DNA of 20,432 nt. It comes from Larix sibirica. Its lineage: Eukaryota; Streptophyta; Pinopsida; Pinales; Pinaceae. The notes under the pieces are model-generated. The model was not told the DNA's origin. It saw only the letters and a list, made by a program, of their open reading frames with translations, and did not search any database. This document shows, in pieces, positions 18,437 through 20,432 of this stretch (within the stretch, counting starts at the first letter, position 1; the number at the start of each line of letters is the position of its first letter). The position numbers and the translations under genes were made by a program. The DNA is taken from positions 8,383 through 28,814 of the forward strand of contig NWUY0300019759.1 of assembly GCA_004151065.3 (NCBI GenBank), written 5' to 3'.

Positions 18437-19552
18437 TGCTATCGATGGATTTTCACGAATGTACATTGGAGCCTGCAAAGTATGCAACCGATCTATTTTC
18501 AGAGGAATTTCTCATTGAATTTGGTAAAAACAAGTGAAGAATATAAATGAAGTTGCTAGTCACGACATGACAAGTCTGGCATCGTCACATGGTTGTACCG
18601 ATCTTCGTATTAATTGGAAAATTCACTTTAGTTATTATACTACCGCCAGGAAGTGTATGTTGCGATAGATCTGCGGTCATGGACATAAACTTTGTCAAGT
18701 TTTATGTCAGCCAAACCTTTTTCTGATTTTATTTTTCAAATATTAACTTGCATTTGTTTACCCTCACCGGATGAGAAGCTTCAATCTCTTATTCCAAAGA
18801 TGGCGGAATTGTACTCATTGTTCTTGGACTTATCCATCATTACTCCTGTAGTTTGATTCTTCTTCATTATTCCAACGACTTTTCAATGGACATATGACAA
18901 AACACTGGGTTTATCCATTACTCAAGAGGATCTACAAAGCAATGACAAGTAATTACTATTCCAACTAGTAATTACGATTCCATTATTTTCATGTTCAATA
19001 AACTTTCATTCTTCCTTGAACCATGCAAATGCATTTAATTTTGTACACAGTGGTAAGAGATACAATGTAGTGTAACATATGAAATAAGGTGGTGTTTAAA
19101 CATCCCGCTGCATAGCATTGAATGCTCTACAATGTGGGGTGTATTGTTGGATTGAAGAGCAATGAATATTGTACAATGGGGATGTGCACCATGGAGAATT
19201 TAATGGTGTGGAACATTCTCTACATTGAGAGATGTGCACAATACATCATTCAAAGCTTTGCAACTTACAAGCTTTCACTATTATGCATATACATAAGCCA
19301 TAATAACATTAAAGTTTCATAAACAAATAAAAATATAATAATTAATTAATTATCATTTAAATGAAGATTCAAAAGGTACATCTATTCAAATGTAAAGGCA
19401 CTAAAGGTCCTATTTAATGGTATCGAATTTGATTGTATATCATTATTCAATTATTACAATATCAAAAATTTATATAAATATATTGTCTTGTACAATTATA
19501 TATTCAATATTCATGGATTTGGCCGTGCATAACCAATAAGTACACATTCACC
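18437..19552. other. AT-rich stretch without recognisable genes
   Basis: No frame longer than about 66 codons and no family motif is seen. The segment from about 19120 to 19260 has several short similar words (ACAATG and GATGTGCAC twice), but I could not arrange them into terminal inverted repeats or a tandem array. It may be flanking genomic DNA or old transposon sequence. Confidence 0.45.
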
Positions 19553-20038
19553 ATGAATTCATTCTATGAGGTTTTTATCACAATTCTTGAGAAATCAAGG
19601 AGAGGGAGGAATGAAATATTCAAACAAATAGAAAAAGCCAACAATATTGAAGATGAATCTTTAGAATTGCCTAGCAAGCATAACAATGAAGATGATATAA
19701 TTTTTTTTAACCTACCAATGTTTGATGAAGCAAAGCTAGTAGATTTTTTTGAATTTGATAGTTCCGAGACATTATAGGATAATGAAATGTCAACATAGGT
19801 TTATGAAAATCATGAGCCATCCTTAGAAACTGAAGATGAAGAAACAAATAATAATGTTGATGAAGATAATAGTGACGATAAAGAAAAAATTCTTTACATA
19901 CAAGAAATAGGTGAAGGTTCCAATCTGCTCAATGTTTCATCCAAAACTATTGATATCCATTAGCAACAATTCAAGAATTTGGGGCAAGAAAATCATCGTT
20001 CTTTTATTCGGCACCCTCTAATTTTGCTGCTAACTGGG
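19553..20038 (+). pseudogene. Unrecognised acidic reading frame interrupted by TAG codons
   Basis: The ATG at 19553 opens 74 codons (MNSFYEVFITILEKSRRGRN, then EIFKQIEKANN, later FNLPMFDEAKLVDFFEFDSS) to a TAG at 19775. The same frame continues across TAG 19796 and TAG 19961 to a TAG near 20036, giving about 160 codons with no other stop. The first part is mixed. The middle is strongly acidic (ETEDEETNNNVDEDNSDDKE). I do not recognise a family. The low stop frequency, sensible composition and exclusive use of TAG suggest a once-coding sequence in which Gln (CAG) codons mutated, rather than chance. It may be part of a retroelement or a host pseudogene. In another frame, APSNFAANWVVSLEYYMEGF near 20009-20070 also looks protein-like, so a frameshift near 20000 is possible. 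Confidence 0.45.
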
Positions 20039-20040
20039 TA

Positions 20041-20432
20041 GTGTCATTGGAATACTACATGGAAGGTTTCCTACATATACACATGTTCAACCATTAATGA
20101 AGCAATGCTCATGCATCAATCACATGCCCATTCTGCATTCAATGGCAACAACTTCCAAAGTAATAATATCAATAATCTAAAGAAGCACATGAATTATGGA
20201 CTTGTGAGATGGATAGATGGACATTGTTGAGTATGTGTTAAATTCTTTGCAGGTGTGTGTGTGGGGGCCTGCATCTTTGACCACGCTTAATGATCCCCTC
20301 CATCTAATGCGTATTTTCGGCCTATTTTTGGGTTCTTTCTAAAAATATTGCAATTTAATCCCGATTAAGGGATTGGAGTCTATTTTATAATCTGGGTTAA
20401 CGGATTAGGGTTTTGGATGTTGCGGAATACCT
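20041..20432. other. Right-edge stretch without an assigned gene
   Basis: It contains a short GT run (about 20251-20262) and a small perfect inverted repeat, AATCCC-GATTAA-GGGATT, at about 20357-20374. The last 200 bases are richer in GC and CpG than the spacer to the left and could be the start of another element, perhaps an LTR, cut by the window edge. Nothing firm can be said. Confidence 0.35.

Noticed and set aside
19080-19270. Possible MITE with repeated words GATGTGCAC and ACAATG
   Set aside because: The words are not arranged as terminal inverted repeats and no target duplication is seen.

Overview
The window is about 20 kb of AT-rich plant nuclear DNA made up almost entirely of decayed retroelements. 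I see no intact host gene, no CRISPR array and no bacterial operon. A plant source is supported by L1-type LINE ORFs with a plant-style ORF1 (DUF4283-like domain, zinc knuckle, proline/serine-rich tail), an APE-type endonuclease, an RT, a zf-RVT-like domain and a C-terminal RNase H. A Ty3/gypsy gag-protease fragment and a tRNA-like SINE agree with this. The heavy decay and long repeat-filled spacers suggest a large genome such as a gymnosperm's, but that is inference. Three single N's (4683, 5912, 12172) show the sequence is not fully resolved.

Layout, left to right. (1) 1 to about 4250, minus strand: LINE copy A, with its 5' end near 4250 and its RT running off the left edge just before the catalytic DD box. 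(2) 4251-4700: no recognisable genes. (3) 4706 to about 6600, minus strand: a Ty3/gypsy gag-protease fragment with an internal duplication, and possibly a primer-binding site and LTR beyond. (4) About 6600-10840: AT-rich non-coding DNA with an unusual cluster of short local tandem duplications. (5) 10842-11064: a tRNA-like SINE with A and B boxes and an A tail. (6) About 11460-12176, minus strand: a broken coding fragment with a G-patch motif, probably from an LTR-retrotransposon polyprotein. (7) About 12177-18436, plus strand: LINE copy B, close to full length, from 5' UTR to A tail. (8) 18437-19552: no recognisable genes. (9) 19553 to about 20040: an unrecognised acidic reading frame interrupted only by TAG codons. 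(10) 20041-20432: non-coding.

The two LINEs lie head to head and belong to the same broad family. They share ORF1 motifs and matching endonuclease and RT blocks, and both place the ORF2 ATG over a TGA in the ORF1 frame (ATGA). Neither is functional: each ORF is broken by several frameshifts and stops. Many stops are what C-to-T or G-to-A change would make from CGA, CAG or TGG, as expected of old methylated transposons. No new multi-gene system is evident. The points most worth checking are the shared ATGA junction, the SINE, the G-patch fragment, the 76-bp perfect repeat inside gag, and the acidic reading frame near the right edge.
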